Shown here: positions 50,895 through 62,278 of the stretch, piece by piece
Position numbering within the stretch: position 1 is the stretch's first letter
How the letters are laid out: the number at the start of each line of letters is the position of its first letter
Source of the DNA: Oreohelix idahoensis
Lineage: Eukaryota > Mollusca > Gastropoda > Stylommatophora > Oreohelicidae
Reading direction: 5' to 3'
Assembly (NCBI GenBank): GCA_024509875.1
Contig: JAMPIV010012251.1
Coordinates: 186,001-250,000, forward strand
Length of the DNA stretch: 64,000 bases
Position numbers and translations under genes: made by a program
The notes under the pieces: model-generated
Database searches by the model: none
What the model saw: only the letters and a program-made list of their open reading frames with translations
Told to the model about the DNA's origin: nothing

Positions 50895-53578
50895 TGTGGC
50901 AGTGGGTCGTGATCGTATAGTGGTGGTAGGAAGGTGATTGTCGTGAGACATTCTAAATACACATATATAAATTAAAAGGTACATGTAAAGCCTAACACAT
51001 AAATTCAATAAAAGGAAAGAAAGATGGTTAAAGACCCGTGCTTTCCAATAGCGTACGCCTGTGTTAATAGAACGTCATGCTAGTTGAACAATAAAAACCC
51101 ATTTTTATGCTTCGTCTGCATATTCTCACGCTTTCACGTTGATAGTAAAGCCTACTGCATCAATACACGCGTTTCCACAAAACAATAAAACGTGTACTGC
51201 ATTTCTAAGAAAACCTTGAGCTATGCACCCTGCGTAATGACCTAAATTAATACTTCCATTAATTTCATTTTATACACGGCGTGATGAAAAGACAGACGAA
51301 CTTAGGATAGAAAGAGAGGGAGGGCTGAAAGCAGGAACGCATGCAACGCTAACACGCGTCTCGCGATATACAATTGGTGCCACCCTCCCCGCGTAAGGCC
51401 AGAAGCACTAACTTTTTTTCAAATCGACAGTGATAAAAAACACTACCCATACGAGAGTTAGGTTTAAAAACCTGTAAAACGCTTATTAGTAAACATGACA
51501 TTATACTGTTTTATGTCTGAAAGCCTGACAGTACCCAGACACCACATCGTATCGAAGTGAACGGGAGGTAGAAGAAAATGCATATTTTGAACGCAGCCCC
51601 TTAGCCCCATTAAATTTATATATTTGGGTTCCTTAGGACTTGCTGACAAAGAATATGTTAAGTGTTACGCAAATAGTCTAGGAATTAACAAATTATGGCC
51701 AAAAGAAGATAGTGAGGGTGTCGGACAACACCAAATAATAATCGCACAGTGGCATGTTTTGAAACCACCATTTTACGGGAAATGGGCCACCATGTAAAAT
51801 CCTATTTGATTGGCGGGAATGATATGTAAGGCTAAACACGATTAGTCGGACTATAAATACTAATTTTAGTTGTTAGGGGAGACGTGAAAAGGGTAAAATT
51901 TTTTGAAAAGCTGTGTAAACATGGCCCGATTGGTTAGACCCGCCAATATAGTCAATTAGGAGCGTCAGGTCAGTGCCACACTTTGAAATAAACTTACTAA
52001 GAAACAGTGCGTTGAGTACCAGTGCATATTTTTCTAAATAAAAGCCCGGGACAGAGGCAGATCGGAGTTTGTGCCATATTCATTGCCAGTCAACGTAATT
52101 GTGTATTATTTCCATGAATTGTGGGTCCGTGGTCCTAAGTTATTGAAGCAGCACCTGGTCTGAGTTTTGCTGAATCCAGAGGCTGACAGCATACTCCTTG
52201 GTCCAGATAGCGACCAGTGAGGTGTCTCCAGAACACAGGAAGCAATCGAGCAGAGGAGTCTTTTCCTGCCGCCATCACGAAAGATAAGCTTCTGTGGCCA
52301 GAGGAGCTCAACATTATGTGCCCCCCCCCCTCTAAAATAGACATTATAATTAACACAGAGGGACAATAAACTGTTGCAAATGACAAGAACTGTGAACTTT
52401 TCCCAATACTATTTCCAGGCTAATCAAACACTTGAAGTCATGATGACAAACAACCATCTAGCTTGAAAAACAAAACCAGTATTACCTCATATTACTACTT
52501 CACAACTTACACACATAAGATAAGAATAATAAAATATGTCAATACAAAGATTATATTTATAAAATGTGTACATATTACTTGTAATTACTCTTGATTGTGA
52601 TTCCTGGTTCACTGTGTAGTTGAATCAGGATATCTCTTATTGACAGTAATTAATACATATATATATATATATTTGAAACTTAAACACTTGACTCATTTAA
52701 GATATTCTTATAGAGTGTTATATGTGTGTGAGTGTCACAGTGTTGTACAGTGTTGTGGAATAAAATAAATTGTTTATCTGTCTGTTGTTGTTGTGACTTA
52801 CACTACATCATTTTCATAACCCTAGACATTTAACGTAGTCATCACAATATTCCAGAATAATTCTGACTGAGGTATAAATGTGGTAGCAAGTAAGGTCATC
52901 TGTAATACACCACACTTATTAGATACAGATACCTTCACAGCTGATCTCAGTCAGTACACTAAGTCCCCTTTAAGATTTATAACATCCCACTTTACCACAG
53001 TGATGGTCGATAGTCAACCTAAACTTTCACCAAACAGCAACCGTCTTACTTTTGTTTTCACTTCAAGGATTGATTTGATCAGTGAAAATTATTCTTATAA
53101 AAATGTTTATTTCAGCAGGTGATATCTTGTAAAGTAATACAAATTGGAACATCTAATTATACTCTTCACTTTCAATCCATCATACATCAGTCCCAAAATG
53201 TACTTCTTTTCTCCAAAACCTTGGGCGGATGTTATCCTTTCAGTGGTTTTCGGGAAACTAACAAATGATTGGTCTTTTGGTTAATAGTCAGTTAAGTTAA
53301 TCTCTAAACTAACTAATGACAAAATCTCTCTTCCAAATTTATTATTACCAAGAGACGTTGACCAATCATAGTTCCAGTTTATGGACTTTCCGGTATATCT
53401 TGTATGAAAATCCATACAAGATTTAATGACATCATGGACACATGAGTACCATGACAAATGATGTCATTGGTTTATGACTAGTGTGTGTGTGCTAACTAGC
53501 CTATACAAGTACTTAGTGTATCAGACTTGCTGAAGTACTTTCTATCCTAAGAGTGGCGTAGTAAGCCATACGGCCACA
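50895..53578 (-). repeat. right LTR of the BEL-like element, split by a solo gypsy LTR
   Basis: LTR sequence is 50895-50938 plus 53005-53578, the rest being the solo LTR and one GTGAT. It is collinear with 47623-48239. Confidence 0.85.
50939..52999 (+). mobile_element. solo LTR of the gypsy family, intron-less
   Basis: 2061 bp, TGTCGTGAGA to TTTACCACA, with GTGAT on both sides (50934-50938 and 53000-53004). Collinear with LTRs A-E but clearly more diverged. TATAAAT is at 51852 and AATAAA at 52037. At about 52123 it reads attgtg then ggtccg, without the 382-bp segment. A solo LTR arises by exchange between the two LTRs of one element. Confidence 0.92.
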
Positions 53579-53812
53579 GAAAGAAACAATCCACTTTTTG
53601 GGACATGTTATGAGAAGGGGAAAGCTGGGATATATCATAACAACAGGTAAGATAGAAGGAAAAAGAGAGAGAGAGGAAGACAAAGAGAGCAAATACTGGA
53701 CAGTTTGTCATCGAGGCATGGAAGGAGATCGACAACAAAATTAAAACATTGTACCGGAGACAGAAAGTTGTGGAGAGACATGATCTTCTACGCCACACTA
53801 TGCATGGTACTT
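53579..53812 (+). pseudogene. RTE-like LINE, right piece with 3' end
   Basis: The plus strand reads HVMRRGKLGYIITTGKIEGK, RERGRQREQILDSLSS and DRKLWRDMIFYATLC, matching 27522-27722, and ends in the (GAA)n tail at 53813. Left piece at 47536-47622. Confidence 0.85.
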
Positions 53813-53939
53813 GAAGAAGAAGAAGAAGAAGAAGAAGAAGAAGAAGAAGAAGAAGAAGAAGAAGAAGAAGAAGAAGAGTCTGTGAAAATGGTGGCCTTGT
53901 TCGGAACACGCAAGTTACGCCTTCTTCTTCTTCTTCTTC
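53813..53939. repeat. (GAA)n tail facing a (TTC)n tract
   Basis: About 21 GAA units (53813-53877), 43 bp of unique sequence, then TTC units (53921-53939). The GAA run is the LINE tail, expanded. The TTC run is probably the tail of another, minus-strand copy. Confidence 0.85.
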
Positions 53940-53974
53940 CATCCTTAGCCATCAACCGGCAAAGCAGTATGTGG

Positions 53975-54095
53975 CCAGTACGCCTAGTGGCGTCTTAGGG
54001 CAACAACAAATTGATCAATCTATCGCTGTTTCCACCACGCCCAGTGGCGTCTTTGTGGAACAAAAACAGACCAAACAATCTATCATTGTTTCCGT
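53975..54095 (+). repeat. two-unit tandem repeat, about 57 bp
   Basis: acgcctagtggcgtctta... and acgcccagtggcgtcttt... each continue to a caatctatcRYtgtttcc end. Further on, 54200-54250 (ttttacgacatgcgtggtag, actattctttgctccccttt) resembles 36030-36065. Family unknown. Confidence 0.6.
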
Positions 54096-54250
54096 AATCA
54101 GATTGGTTGGCAAGCAGGTGATCAGCCCACTGTGCGAAGTTTTTACGGGATGGGGTAAACAGCCCCATGCCCATACCCTCCTTAGTCACTTTTTACGACA
54201 TGCGTGGTAGGGTGCAGTGTTACTATTCTTTGCTCCCCTTTCGGGCCCCG

Positions 54251-54785
54251 GTAACACACGTGTGAAGTTACGCCTGAGGACATTTAAAGATCCCGTGGTT
54301 GAGAAACACTGCATTAGTCAGTAGTCACGAGCAAAGACTATTTTCAAGACAAAATGGCGGGCCTTGGCGTATACAAAGAAAGATTCTATTCATCCACGCT
54401 AATGAGTGACGGTGAGACCAATCAATCACGTAGCTGTCGCCTAGTCAATAGTATTCATAACTGCCTGTAAAGGTTTAGAGGGGAAGAAATGAAGAATGAA
54501 TACGTGGACCAAAGTGTGAACTATTTTCGTTACTGTGTGTGGGCGACAACACAATGACTACTGCACGACATCTGAATTCTTGAGCACAGCGTGCGTAGAC
54601 GTGTACGACAGTAAGCTTTCTCCTTACGAATTTTGACACTACTTAAGATTAAGTGGCCACTGTCTTAACATGTATGCCTACTTGTTTTTTGTTTTGTTTT
54701 CTGTCATTTTGTTTTTGTCCCTGTTCTTGTCTCCATGCTATTTCTTTCTGTCACGTATGGTTAACGCTTTAAAAAAAAACCAAAG
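54251..54785. other. no gene recognised
   Basis: No long frame or repeat boundary. Confidence 0.4.
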
Positions 54786-55040
54786 GCAGTCCCATAGCAG
54801 AAACTGCTATAGGGGAGTGACATGTTAGAGACTTCACCTTATTATGTCCAGCTGCATAAGGTGGGGTTACCTGTTCTCCTCCTCGCTGCCTCTGCCCTCC
54901 CTAGCTCAAGAACAGGTACCTATTTACAGCTGGGTAGACTAGAGCATAACTCTACCAGGCTTCGATCCTTGAACCCGGTAACTGAACCGCGAGAGGAATG
55001 TGCTCTAACTGCTTCGCCAATTGGGCGTTCTGATTCGATA
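54786..55040 (-). mobile_element. tRNA-derived SINE (family 1), minus strand
   Basis: The minus strand reads aattggcgaagcagttagag (A box TTGGCGAAGCAG), then ggatcgaagcc (B box), then ctctagtctacccagctgta and the family 3' part. The AT tract begins at its head. Confidence 0.8.
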
Positions 55041-55146
<106 letters not shown>

Positions 55147-55202
55147 CAAATGAAACGGCATTGAATAGTTTTACAAATTATCGGTACACAGGAAACACGT
55201 TA

Positions 55203-55784
<582 letters not shown>

Positions 55785-55990
55785 CAAAAGGTAGTCACTT
55801 AGTAGATGCTGTTGCAGGGGGAGTGAGGCTATAGAGACTTCACTTTCTATTAAGTCATAGCTTTATGAGGGGAAGTGACTAGTTCCCTTCCACGGTACCT
55901 TTGCCTTTCCTAAGTCAAGAGCAAAGTCAAGTACCTATATTTGCAATTAGCAATTTTGTTCACGCGCAGTAGTTTCAAACCCTGTCCATT
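55785..55990 (-). mobile_element. tRNA-derived SINE (family 1) remnant, minus strand
   Basis: Collinear with 54786-55040 (ctatagagacttcactttct, aagtcaagagcaaagtcaag) but strongly decayed. A B-box-like gggtttgaaac remains; the A box is lost. Confidence 0.55.
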
Positions 55991-56279
55991 TGTCTCAAAA
56001 AGAAAAAGCTGTTCTAACCCTTATAAAAGGATTAAAACGTTTCTTGACAGTTTACGTTACTTCTTTTCTATGTAATTCATTCTTTCTTTCTTTCTGTCAA
56101 TCAACCAGGCAGTCAGTCTGTCGGTCTGTCTGTCTTTCTCCGCCTTTTTTTCTTTCTTTTTCTTTCTTTCTTTCTAAGCCACACAAGATTTATACTATCG
56201 AATTATTTGAATATTTGGGTCATATATTCGTTTTTATAAACTTCCTGTCTGTGAAAATAGTTGTCCAGTGTTCTATTCT

Positions 56280-56630
56280 TCTTCAGCTTCTTCGAGCTTG
56301 CGAGTGGTCACCTTGAATATAATAAAGAAGGCAATAATAAAGGCCCTTTAAGTCATAACTGACTATGAGAATTCGCCAAAGACGTCAAAGGTCAGTCTAA
56401 TGTTGCTGGTATCTCCATAGCGCTAGTCTTGTACTGGGAACAGTGACAGTCATGTCCCTTATTCTCTGCCCCTCGTAACTCTGGCACTGCTGCACGAGGT
56501 GTTTGGCAATCATTTGATCAGTGTCAGAGGGACACATGTGGAAGACATGGAAAGACCTGGAGCTGATAGCACGCGACAGGAGGACTTGGCTTGTGTTTAT
56601 TAAAGGCCCATGCTCCCTTGGGAACTAAAG
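56280..56630. repeat. LINE tail debris (I-like, minus; RTE-like, plus)
   Basis: 56280-56530 on the minus strand resembles the Cys/His C-terminus of the I-like LINEs (CPSDTD, then HLVQQCQ). 56535-56630 on the plus strand reads TWKDLELIARDRRTWLVFIK, then GPCSLGN, the RTE-like C-terminal end. Both are short and broken. Confidence 0.55.
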
Positions 56631-56919
56631 GGCATTGCTTGATTTATTTGTTGATTGCTTGAATGACAGGTATACTTGTCGGTAGTTCATAGATTTTACA
56701 GTGAAATTAGATCCACTGTATCACACACATTTTGAATTTCCGACATAGTGTGCCTAATTTTGTTGTTAGGACATTTATAATTTTGTCTCGTAGGCTACTG
56801 AATACGGTTATTACTGATAAAACACCTGTGAAAAACAACTTTATTTTCGGTGCTTCCACCAATCCGGGAATGTTTATTTTCGGGAAAACTCAAAAACTAT
56901 GTTTTCGCCAAGTAGTGGA
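56631..56919. other. no gene recognised
   Basis: Sequence between the LINE debris and the LTR element; nothing seen. The last 5 bases (gtgga) would be the target duplication of the next element. Confidence 0.35.
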
Positions 56920-59592
56920 TGTCACGAAGTGGTTTTAAGTTTATAGAGTGTGCCTGAATGAAAGCAAGACCCTAGTATGAGAAAGTCTGAGAAGATAGAA
57001 TTTAGATAGAAAATAACATGCCTGTGGACAGGTGAGACTATTGGCTCAAGAGATAGACCCAGGATTTGAATCTCCCCTGCCGCTTCGTGACTAAAAAAAA
57101 ATGGCTATAGTCTCCCCACCTCTGACTGCCTTGAAACACAAGGGGATAAGGTGTATAATTACGACCACAAACACCACTATACAGACAACATAGAGTAAGT
57201 ATAGTAAAGAATAGAAGCTGATCCAGTAAATAATATATGTATATATTTATTTACATACAAGAGCACATAAAATGGCATCATACGTCATCAAGTCAGTCAA
57301 TAGCGTGCACTGTTGCACGGCCTGGAAAAACCAAAGTAACAATTAAATTGAGAGACACTCAACAAAATAAAAACCCCAAGTCACATTCACTCTTTCTGTC
57401 ACCCTGCTGAGGAACAATAAAAATGGTTAGTGATTTAAACCAAATCTACTTTGGTGGGGCTGTCAACTTTTAGCCTCCACTCTCTAACACTAATAAATTT
57501 CTGTCTTAGTCCTGGTGACTCTTCCTCAACGAACGGCTACACAGCTTTTACTAGTCAGGCGATAGGCGCCGATAACTACACCACAAGAAATGCTAAAAAT
57601 AATAGACTTGGTTTTTCGAACGCAGACTCAGTGTCTATCCGTCCAATGGATACTGAACAGACCCTACTGGTCCTGTCTATTTTCTCCCTCCTTCTCTATC
57701 TTCCTCTCTTGATCTCAGTGTCTCTCTAACACTCGAGGGCTGATGATGCGGCGTCTCCGTTACGCTCTTCTCTTGATTTCTATCAGGACCTAGGTATGGT
57801 AACCCTGTCACCTGTTCCTGATTTTGGTGATGACGATGTTCGGATATCAAGCATGAGGGACTTGATTAACTGTAGACAAAACTTCTCTGCTGCTGAATAG
57901 CTTCCCTCTTTTAACCCGCTCCGGAGTTAGAGGAAAAAAACACAGCCTTGATTTCAGGCTGTACAAAATGAAACTAGTCTCCCGGCCACCTGCCGTTGCT
58001 AGAGACTATAATAGCGATGCTCTCGGCTGTATGATAAATAAACCTCGGTCCAGCTGAAGCATAGGGACTTCACTGCCAGAGACCATAGGGTAATTTTCTT
58101 TTGCTCCTGACGATACTCGAGTACACTGACCCTGAGATATGTCTTTTGCCGTGGATAATTTTATTTGACAAAATTATGCTCCCCACTGTTTCCGCCGTGA
58201 CTCGCTGAAATTAAAAGAAACAGCGACTCATGTACACCCACTCTAAAATCGCTTATCTCTAACATATACGATACCTAAAATAATTCTATACACGTGTCTC
58301 GTCAATCTCACTCCTTCTTCTTTTCCCCTTCTCTCGTTCTACACAACAATACATAATACTATCCCACGTGGCACTAAAATCACACTCCTTCTCTCGTTCT
58401 TCTCACAATACATAAAATACCACTATCCCACGTGGCCTCTTCATCCCCCCTCCTTCTACTAAAATCTGCCAGGTAAAACAAACAATAGCCCAGACCCGTC
58501 TGACATGTTACATGGCCGTTACGCATGGCCGATCACGTGTTCAAACTTGACAAAATTAGGGAAATCCTTTTACCCATTAACACAGGAGTTTCCCCGGCTT
58601 ACTCTTATTAAATTAAATCTCGCTATAGGAATAGTTTCCTCCCCTAAGCAGTATAATTCATTTACAACGTAAATCTGAACCCTCTGACAATATTTCTCAC
58701 ATTTTTAAGGCTCAGAAAAATTAACGAACACACCAGGGATTTCCCCATAAATTTACATTAGAAAATATACAGGAATAAATGGTGGTTTTACATAACATCC
58801 TACAAATATGGCACACGTGTTTCTCACAACTTCACACACTCCTATCTATTGCCAAAATCATAGAAAGAATAAGCACACTGTTGCATTACGTCGTTCTTCA
58901 AAAATAGTAATTAATGGCGCTATCGTTTATTTTAAAAACTGAAAAGTTAATCTTTACCTAAGGGCGAATTTCTCAAAGAACCCTCTAATGAATAAAACGA
59001 TAATACGATAAAATCTTACATACCAATTCATCGCTGGTTTTTCCCACAGTGGAGAACGATAAATTACGTAGTCTGACGGCTGGCACTTATTTTTCATAGA
59101 GACCGAATCCCCGTTTTCTGTCCCATTATATACAAGAGCAACCGCCCACGCGGATTTCCCTTCCTACGCAAATCCCGGACCAATGGGAGCGCTAGAAAAA
59201 TTAATACTATCAACCCACGCAACCCCCGCGTGCTTCCGGCCGCGTGTTTCCGGCCTCGTCATATCGCGTGCCGGAAATGGCGATTATTTCCGTAAACAAC
59301 GAACTTTACGGGAATCGCGAAAAATCAGAAGAAAGTAAAACTGATGCTAGAATAAAATAAACCTACCATCATAAACGAACCCATTTAATTTATCTACTCA
59401 AAAAAAAAAATACCAACCACGATATATATTCAAATGAGAAGAAATAAAATGGTGGAAAAGCGGGCCCGAAAATAGCGATTTCCGTAAACAACGGAAAATC
59501 GCGTGATCAGAAGAAAATAAAACTGGTGAAAATTCAAAATAAAAGAACAGGATCGGGCCGGTTGAAAGTCAGAATTACAGTGCCACATCACA
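56920..59592 (-). repeat. 3' LTR (left) of the Gag-protease element
   Basis: About 2673 bp. On the minus strand it runs from TGTGATGTGG to CGTGACA. The left boundary is firm by comparison with 62279; the right boundary is inferred from the polypurine tract and TG...CA ends. 59220-59290 is GC-rich with repeated ccgg/ttccgg motifs (ETS-site-like), possibly promoter elements in U3. The region 56920-58640 is collinear with 62279-64000 with few differences. Confidence 0.8.
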
Positions 59593-59610
59593 TAAGTCCC
59601 CCCTTTCAAG
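59593..59610 (-). promoter_or_regulatory. polypurine tract of the Gag-protease element
   Basis: The minus strand gaaaggggggact precedes the 3' LTR and is the expected primer for plus-strand synthesis. Confidence 0.6.
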
Positions 59611-59681
59611 TACGGGAACCGTGCTAAATCACTGAAATCTCTGGGTTTCATACTGGCCCGTATCTAGATCTACATCCTGAT

Positions 59682-61832
59682 CTAATCACTATCGTAATTA
59701 GCATTATCATACAGGCCCATCTCCATATCCTTGAGAATCTTGGCAAGCCCTGGATCGTGAGGGTCACGCCATGGGATTTCCTCCTGGCGACTGCAGCCTG
59801 ACTGGTCGCCCTTCCTCCTCCCTTTCATGTGTTTCCTTCGCCCACGAATTTTCCTGGCGGCGCGTGGTAAATAATGATTACCAGCTGGTGCAACCTCCCA
59901 GTGTTTTGAAACAGTCTGACTGGCTTGGCCAGACATCGCCGTAACAGGGCGTAACTGTTTACAGTTGACTGAAGAACCGTGCACATGTTTCTTCTTGTCA
60001 GTATTTCCCTCCCTTGAGAGATGTAATACCATCGGGGGCCTAATTCCCGACGACAAAGAAGATACTTCTGAAGTAAGAGGCGTCACCACTGTTTTACCTT
60101 TAGGCTGAACAGGGCTGACAGGCGAATACGCCTCTGTAAATAACATTCCACTGTCTTTAGAGGCGTCTCTCCTCCTCATAGCAAGACAAGGATGTTTGAG
60201 CTCCCGTGGGGCTCCGTGAATTTGGGGCTTTCCCCTTTCACTTCTCTGGCCTGCAGTAGGCCCTCTTGCATTAGCAAGAATCGGTGTGGTTGGGTTTCCC
60301 AAAACTATGTATGGGCTTCCCAGGATGAAATCATGTGCTGGCTGTGCCATTACAGCTGCCTTAATGGTGCCAGACACAAACTGACATTTCACCTCAATAT
60401 TGGCTACAGGCAGACGCTGTGAGATACCTCTTCTCAAAATGCCACCAATCTCAACTATTTCTCCTGTCCACTGCCCTGGTTTCACCAAATGACGAGCGAT
60501 GATACTGGGGTAAGTAAGCCCGCTGTCAAACAAACACGTAGTGGCCGTCCCATTCACTACGGCTGGTCCACTGTTAGAGAACAACTTCTCTGCCTGGACT
60601 GGTTCCCATTTATTCCCTTTAGTCCATCTCACCGGTCTTAAACAAGCTGCATGGTGAGCTGGGGGTTTGTTCATACACCGAGATGTCCAGTGGGAAGTGG
60701 TTCTACAATTCTGACAATACCTCTCATGATCTCCTCTGTTCCTAGCGGGTTCCTGAGAGGTTGTTGTCGGTGCTCGGTTATGCTGCTGGGGGCGCAAGTT
60801 ATAACCAAAATGAGGCTCCTTGCGAGAAGGCCCTGGTTGCTGATGAGCTGGTGAAGTAGCCGGCTGCGATGATGAAGCTCCTTTGTCTGGGGCTGGCAGG
60901 TCTGGGTTTTTCCGTTTCTGTCCCAGTACTTCGGCCTGTGCTGTCTGGTACCTTTCGGCGAACACGATAATCTGATCGAGTTGCTGGGCTCCCTGCTCCG
61001 CCAGATACCGCCTCAAGTCGGGGGACATGTTTGCCTTAACTTGTTCACACAGAACTAACTCCTCCAACCCTTCAAAAGTTTTCGCCAATCCTGACAGTTC
61101 CCTCCAGCGAGTAAGGTAATTTCTCACCCGCTCGGCAAACTGTGCGAAACTCTCTCCCTTCTCCGGCCTGCTCTCCCTGAACATGGTTTGGCATTTCCGG
61201 GGTGTCCACTGAAATCTTTGCAACAAAGCATTTCGCAGTGCCTCAAAGTTGTTCTGGTCATCTAGGAGCATCTTGCTGTAAACTTCATACGCATGACCTT
61301 TGAGCGATTGCGATAATTTTAGGCACCAAAGACTCTCATCCAACCCGTATGCCTTTGCCATCCGTTGAAATTTCTCCAGGAACACGTCAATCTTTTCATT
61401 CCCATTAGGGAACGAGTCAAATGGGAAGCTCATGGCTGCCATCCGGGGTCCTCCGTTTCCTGAGGTGTCTGTCGCTCCTGCTCCGGGTGAATCGCCATTA
61501 GCTGAACTGCCTTCCGAAGATCGATACTGCAGTTCCAGAGAACGCAGGGCAAGTTCATGCTGTCTCTCCGCTGCCTTCTCCCTCTCCTGTGCTTCCAATT
61601 TCCGAAGTTCCATCTCTGCTGCGGCTGCCCTCTCTTCTTTCGCTGCTACGGCGGCGGCTATCCTTTGCCTTTCCTCAATTTCTGTGGCTGCTGCCCTGTC
61701 CTCCTTCTCTTTCTCTCGCTGAATATGCCTGTCAGTTTCCCTTATCAGGTAGGCCTTAGTCTCCTCCTTATCCATTCCCATGTCCTGAGCAGCCTCTCGC
61801 CAGGCAGCTCGTAACTTGGCCATATCCGCCAT
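59682..61832 (-). CDS. gag: Gag-aspartic protease polyprotein
   Basis: 716 residues from the Met of MADMAKLRAAW, chosen because the sister Gags start MADLAKF; an upstream in-frame Met exists at 61859. Domains: coiled coil about 40-110 rich in Glu/Ala/Arg; SCAN-like capsid about 135-300 (FPFDSFPNGNEKIDVFL to AERYQTAQAEV), clearly homologous to 12917-14929; Pro/Gln/Ser-rich linker; CCHC knuckle about 377 (CQNCRTTSHWTSRC); retropepsin-like protease about 420-520 with active-site LFDSG and the DFILGSPYI strand; an unassigned basic tail. Gag forms the particle and protease cleaves it. The tail shows no reverse transcriptase motif and ends in a normal stop. Confidence 0.88.
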   Translation of the reverse strand: MADMAKLRAAWREAAQDMGMDKEETKAYLIRETDRHIQREKEKEDRAAATEIEERQRIAAAVAAKEERAAAAEMELRKLEAQEREKAAERQHELALRSLELQYRSSEGSSANGDSPGAGATDTSGNGGPRMAAMSFPFDSFPNGNEKIDVFLEKFQRMAKAYGLDESLWCLKLSQSLKGHAYEVYSKMLLDDQNNFEALRNALLQRFQWTPRKCQTMFRESRPEKGESFAQFAERVRNYLTRWRELSGLAKTFEGLEELVLCEQVKANMSPDLRRYLAEQGAQQLDQIIVFAERYQTAQAEVLGQKRKNPDLPAPDKGASSSQPATSPAHQQPGPSRKEPHFGYNLRPQQHNRAPTTTSQEPARNRGDHERYCQNCRTTSHWTSRCMNKPPAHHAACLRPVRWTKGNKWEPVQAEKLFSNSGPAVVNGTATTCLFDSGLTYPSIIARHLVKPGQWTGEIVEIGGILRRGISQRLPVANIEVKCQFVSGTIKAAVMAQPAHDFILGSPYIVLGNPTTPILANARGPTAGQRSERGKPQIHGAPRELKHPCLAMRRRDASKDSGMLFTEAYSPVSPVQPKGKTVVTPLTSEVSSLSSGIRPPMVLHLSREGNTDKKKHVHGSSVNCKQLRPVTAMSGQASQTVSKHWEVAPAGNHYLPRAARKIRGRRKHMKGRRKGDQSGCSRQEEIPWRDPHDPGLAKILKDMEMGLYDNANYDSD

Positions 61833-61859
61833 CTTACCTGTAAACTGCTGTAAGTTCAC

Positions 61860-62278
61860 AAATACAGAGAAATGACAGAAAAGGAAAAGAGAAGGAACAA
61901 CCTGTTACGAAATATAAAATACTCCCTCTATAACCGCTGTTCCAAAAACCCGAGCTCAGACTAGCACCAAGTCTGGACAATAACCTGAGAAAAAAAATTT
62001 AGTTAGGAAGCTACCAAAAACCCGAAATTACCTTCCTGTAAAAGAAAAAAATTTCGGTATGCCATCAATTACCTCTTAGTCATATAAGTCAAAAATACCA
62101 CAAAAATCTACTAGACTGCAACCTGTGGAAAAACTATACTGGATCAGTTCTAATAGCTCAACGTCTAGGGGATATTTAAAGAAACTCTATTCTCAGAAAA
62201 CTTTCTAGAGACACTCTGTGAATCTAGATCACAGAATTGATCTCCCCAGAATGATCCACCGGACGATTGCCGCCCACT
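61860..62278 (-). other. leader and primer-binding site of the Gag-protease element
   Basis: On the minus strand, two bases after the LTR end comes TGGGCGGCAATCGTCCGG (62259-62276), a primer-binding-site candidate starting with TGG. About 400 bp of untranslated leader then runs to the gag ATG. tRNA species not determined. Confidence 0.6.

Larger units (their letters stand above)
47623..53578 (-). mobile_element. BEL-like LTR element inserted into an RTE-like LINE
   Basis: Two LTRs of about 617 bp (TGTGGC...GCCACA) enclose about 2.65 kb. GAAA at 47619-47622 and 53579-53582 is a 4-bp target duplication. Orientation is taken as minus, because next to the right LTR the minus strand reads TTTGGTGCCGTGACC (50868-50882), a leader typical of BEL/Pao-type elements. 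No reverse transcriptase or integrase frame is left, so it is non-autonomous or deleted. By eye the LTRs differ at roughly 20 positions, so it is older than the gypsy elements. It is further disrupted by a short retroposon (49584) and a solo gypsy LTR (50939). Confidence 0.75.

Noticed and set aside
53547..53998. Poly-Leu and poly-Glu frames
   Set aside because: Products of the (GAA)n/(TTC)n tracts of a LINE tail.
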